Translations under genes and position numbers: made by a program
NCBI RefSeq assembly: GCF_018967865.2
Contig: NZ_JAHLZY020000001.1
Span: forward strand, 2,976,001 to 3,040,000
Length of the DNA stretch: 64,000 nucleotides
Direction of reading: 5' to 3'
Origin: Hymenobacter siberiensis
GTDB taxonomy: Bacteria; Bacteroidota; Bacteroidia; Cytophagales; Hymenobacteraceae
In this document: piece by piece, positions 61,845-64,000 of the stretch
Numbering within the stretch: the stretch's first letter is position 1
Layout: each line of letters starts with the position of its first letter
The notes under the pieces: generated by a model
The model's input: only the letters and a program-made list of their open reading frames with translations
What the model was told of the DNA's origin: nothing
Database searches by the model: none

Positions 61845-62055
61845 GGGCTTTCATTTTGAAAGTGCAAGCCCACGAGGCATTTTGCTGAATTACTGCGTAT
61901 TCAGACAATGGATAGTCCCCGGGTTTCGGGCGCTACTTTTGCCCCGGCGGCTTTGCACGGCCCGGGGAGCTTAGCGCTGGTTTGCGGCGCAGAGGCTTTG
62001 CGGGCGGCTTTTGCCGCGTCGGTTTCCATTCGCTCCCTACTATTGTTCCCATCTT

Positions 62056-63099
62056 ATGCCTGCTGAAAACCCCCAACTACCCCTGGTTGATTTGCGCTCC
62101 GATACCGTGACCCGCCCCACGCCTGCCATGCTGGCGGCCATGTGGGCCGCGCCCGTGGGCGACGATGTGTATGAGGAAGACCCCACCGTGCGCCGCCTCG
62201 AAGAAGCCGCCGCTGCCCGCTTCGGGCTGGAAGCCGGCCTGTTTTGCCCCTCGGGCACGATGACCAACCAGATTGCCATTAAGGCCCACACCGAGCCGCT
62301 GAGCGAGGTTATCTGCGAGCAGACGGCCCACGTTTACCTGTGGGAAGTGGGCGGTATCGCTTTCCACTCCGCCGCATCGGTGGCGCTGCTGCCCGGCGAC
62401 CGGGGCCGCCTCACGGCCGCGCAGGTGGAAGCCGCCATCCGGCCCGAAAACGTGCATTACCCCACTACTCGCCTCGTATGCCTGGAGAACACGCACAACC
62501 GGGGCGGTGGCAGTTGCTATAGCTGGGACGATATGGCGGCCATCAGCGAGGTGGCGAAGCAGCATGGGCTTGCGCGGCACCTAGACGGGGCTCGCATTTT
62601 CAACGCACTGGTGGCTACCGGGCAGCGCAGCGAAGATTATGGACAAATTTTCGACTCTATCTCGGTGTGTTTGAGCAAAGGCCTGGGCGCGCCGGTGGGC
62701 TCGGTATTGCTGGGCTCGAAGGCATTTATCCAGAAGTGCAAGCGCATCCGCAAGGTGATGGGCGGCGGGTGGCGGCAGGCCGGCTACCTGGCGGCCGCCG
62801 GCCTGTATGCGCTGGAAAATAATGTTGACCGCTTGGCCGATGACCATCGCCGCGCCGCCCGGCTGGCGGCCACGCTGCGCCTGCAGCCCTACGTGGCCGA
62901 GGTGCTGAACCCGGAAACCAACCTCGTCATTTTCCGCCTGCACGACACCCAGCCCGCCGCCGGTTTCCTGGCCGCGCTGGAAGCACAGGGCATCCGGGCC
63001 AGCAGCTTCGGGCCGCAGTGGATTCGCTTTGTGACGCACCTCGACGTGGACGACGCCATGGTGGCGCGCATTGAGGCCGCCCTGGCGGAAATATCGTAG
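62056..63099 (+). CDS. Low-specificity L-threonine aldolase
   Basis: 347 residues from the ATG at 62056, where the family N-terminus LVDLRSDTVTRPTPAMLAAM begins; the earlier ATG at 62011 adds an unrelated leader. PLP enzyme cleaving threonine to glycine and acetaldehyde. The PLP lysine is near residue 207 in SVCLSKGLGAPVGSVLLG, the aspartate is in RHLDGARIFN, and EDPTVRRLEEAAAARFG is conserved. Monocistronic. Element B10 follows. Confidence 0.93.
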   Translation: MPAENPQLPLVDLRSDTVTRPTPAMLAAMWAAPVGDDVYEEDPTVRRLEEAAAARFGLEAGLFCPSGTMTNQIAIKAHTEPLSEVICEQTAHVYLWEVGGIAFHSAASVALLPGDRGRLTAAQVEAAIRPENVHYPTTRLVCLENTHNRGGGSCYSWDDMAAISEVAKQHGLARHLDGARIFNALVATGQRSEDYGQIFDSISVCLSKGLGAPVGSVLLGSKAFIQKCKRIRKVMGGGWRQAGYLAAAGLYALENNVDRLADDHRRAARLAATLRLQPYVAEVLNPETNLVIFRLHDTQPAAGFLAALEAQGIRASSFGPQWIRFVTHLDVDDAMVARIEAALAEIS

Positions 63100-63116
63100 A
63101 ACCTTGGTTTTGTGCG

Positions 63117-63226
63117 ACCGTCATGCTGAGCCTGTCGAAGCATCGCTACCGCAACAGTAAATCCTTGCGATTGGATTGGATTGCATTGCGCGGTAGCGAT
63201 GCTTCGACAAGCTCAGCATGACGGTC
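63117..63226. repeat. Palindromic element B10 (family B)
   Basis: ACCGTCATGCTGAGCCTGTC pairs with GACAAGCTCAGCATGACGGT. The stem continues with GAAGCATCGCTACCGC/GCGGTAGCGATGCTTC. In this stem the usual CTCTACC is CGCTACC on one arm and GGTAGCG on the other, a compensatory change. Confidence 0.88.
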
Positions 63227-63260
63227 CTTTTTCTTTGTTGCCTACCCTCACCCCATTACC

Positions 63261-64000
63261 TTGGACCTATACACCGCCCTTGCGCTTCTGCTCGTTTTAG
63301 CTGCCGCCTTTGCCTACGTCAACCTGCGTTTTTTGAAAATGCCGACCGCCATCGGCCTGATGGTGCTTGGGCTGGTGGCATCGCTGGCGCTGGTGGGGCT
63401 GGCACGGTTCGACGTAAAACCCGTGCTGAAATTCGCGAACCTGGTGAACAAGCTGGATTTCAGCACCATCGTAATGCAGGTAATGCTGGGGTTCCTGCTG
63501 TTTGCGGGGGCCATTCACGTTGATACCCGCAGCCTGGGGCGGCTGCGCTGGCCGGTGGGCATACTGGCACTGGTGGGCACGCCACTGAGTACGGGCATCG
63601 TGGCCGGGGCCATGTACCTGATGCTGCCGTGGTTTGGGCTTCCCACGCCGTTTATCTATTGCCTGCTGTTCGGGGCCCTTATTTCGCCCACCGACCCGGT
63701 GGCCGTGCTTAGCATTCTGACCAAAGCTAATATCCCGAAAGCCCTGGAAACCAAGATTGTGGGGGAGTCGCTGTTCAACGACGGCGTGGGCGTGGTGCTG
63801 TTTGTGGTAACGCTGGAAGTGGCCTTGCTGGGCCCCGGCGATGTCACGCTGAGCCACGCCCTCGGCATCTTTCTGCGCGAAACGGTGGGCGGGCTGGTGC
63901 TGGGCACCATGCTGGGGCTGGGCACGGGCTGGCTACTGCGCACCATCGACAACTACCAGGTGGAAGTGCTCATCACGCTGGCGCTGGTGGCCGGCGGCAC
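63261..64000 (+). CDS. Na+/H+ antiporter (CPA1/NhaP type), 5' part, runs off the window
   Basis: At least 246 residues from a TTG at 63261 (M/L-DLYTALALLLVLAAAFAYVN). No ATG lies upstream in frame after element B10, and the family usually starts MDLYT, so TTG is preferred. Membrane helices alternate with signature loops: MLGFLLFAGAIHVD, LFGALISPTDPVAVLSILTK and ETKIVGESLFNDGVGVVLF, which holds the ND of the ion site. It exchanges Na+ (or K+) for H+ across the inner membrane. The 3' end lies beyond 64000. Confidence 0.92.
   Translation, partial: MDLYTALALLLVLAAAFAYVNLRFLKMPTAIGLMVLGLVASLALVGLARFDVKPVLKFANLVNKLDFSTIVMQVMLGFLLFAGAIHVDTRSLGRLRWPVGILALVGTPLSTGIVAGAMYLMLPWFGLPTPFIYCLLFGALISPTDPVAVLSILTKANIPKALETKIVGESLFNDGVGVVLFVVTLEVALLGPGDVTLSHALGIFLRETVGGLVLGTMLGLGTGWLLRTIDNYQVEVLITLALVAGG

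Noticed and set aside
7826..63226. CRISPR array made of the recurring repeats
   Set aside because: The copies are dispersed every few kilobases, are palindromic over 90-125 bases, and have no regular spacers. No cas genes are present.
1..64000. tRNA, rRNA or known riboswitch
   Set aside because: No cloverleaf, rRNA segment or recognisable riboswitch core was found by eye. A covariance-model search (Infernal/Rfam, tRNAscan-SE) would be needed to exclude short or divergent ones.

Overview
The window reads as chromosomal DNA from a GC-rich member of the Bacteroidota, most likely Cytophagales close to Hymenobacter. The evidence is two proteins with a C-terminal type IX secretion (T9SS) sorting domain, a SusD remnant, a TonB-dependent receptor paired with a DUF4249 lipoprotein, DUF4296 and DUF3822 proteins, a BatA-type VWA protein, and repeated Bacteroidota promoter boxes (TAnnTTTG) lying close to start codons. 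The genus is an inference from gene content and base composition. No rRNA, tRNA, CRISPR array, prophage or transposase gene was found.

Layout: 1-2.8 kb is a decaying pectin-use locus: a pectinesterase/pectate-lyase chimera with a frameshift, a frameshifted KdgF-like cupin, and a SusD gene cut off at a palindromic element. 3-7.7 kb holds a T9SS surface protein, glutamate racemase and an SGNH esterase. 8-11.7 kb is a ybbA/ybbP-type ABC exporter, split by a 411-bp inverted-repeat element. 11.8-16.3 kb has an amidohydrolase and an S9 peptidase. 16.6-18.2 kb is a HigB/HigA toxin-antitoxin pair and an AT-rich YwqK-like gene. 18.3-26 kb has an ABC-F ATPase, a decayed gene, hpd, a second T9SS protein and a phosphohexomutase. 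27-30.4 kb is the DUF4249/TonB receptor pair. 30.5-34.7 kb has a large unknown gene broken by a stop and a frameshift, and a UbiB-family kinase. 34.8-38.8 kb has a phasin-like protein, an esterase, an acyltransferase and a YggS protein. 38.9-42 kb is a reduced Bat-type operon. 42.2-45.2 kb has DUF4296, CsaA, a DUF922 protease and a MATE exporter. 45.5-49 kb is an ergothioneine cluster (egtB, egtD, aminotransferase). 49.3-64 kb is mostly housekeeping: menC, an aspartic protease, DUF423, DUF1573, a helicase, a thioesterase, two Nudix hydrolases, coaD, a phosphoesterase, a threonine aldolase and the start of a Na+/H+ antiporter.

The most unusual content lies between the genes. At least four families of long imperfect palindromes recur about every 3-5 kb. 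Family B (ten free copies) shows compensatory changes between its arms. Family A carries B-type or C-type cores between the same asymmetric ends. Family D has ~34-bp inverted ends around short palindromes. Several copies have altered genes: one marks a SusD truncation, one supplies the stop codon of a membrane protein, one may supply the start codon of a Bat-operon gene, and one separates an ABC ATPase from its permease. No enzyme that would move them is encoded here.
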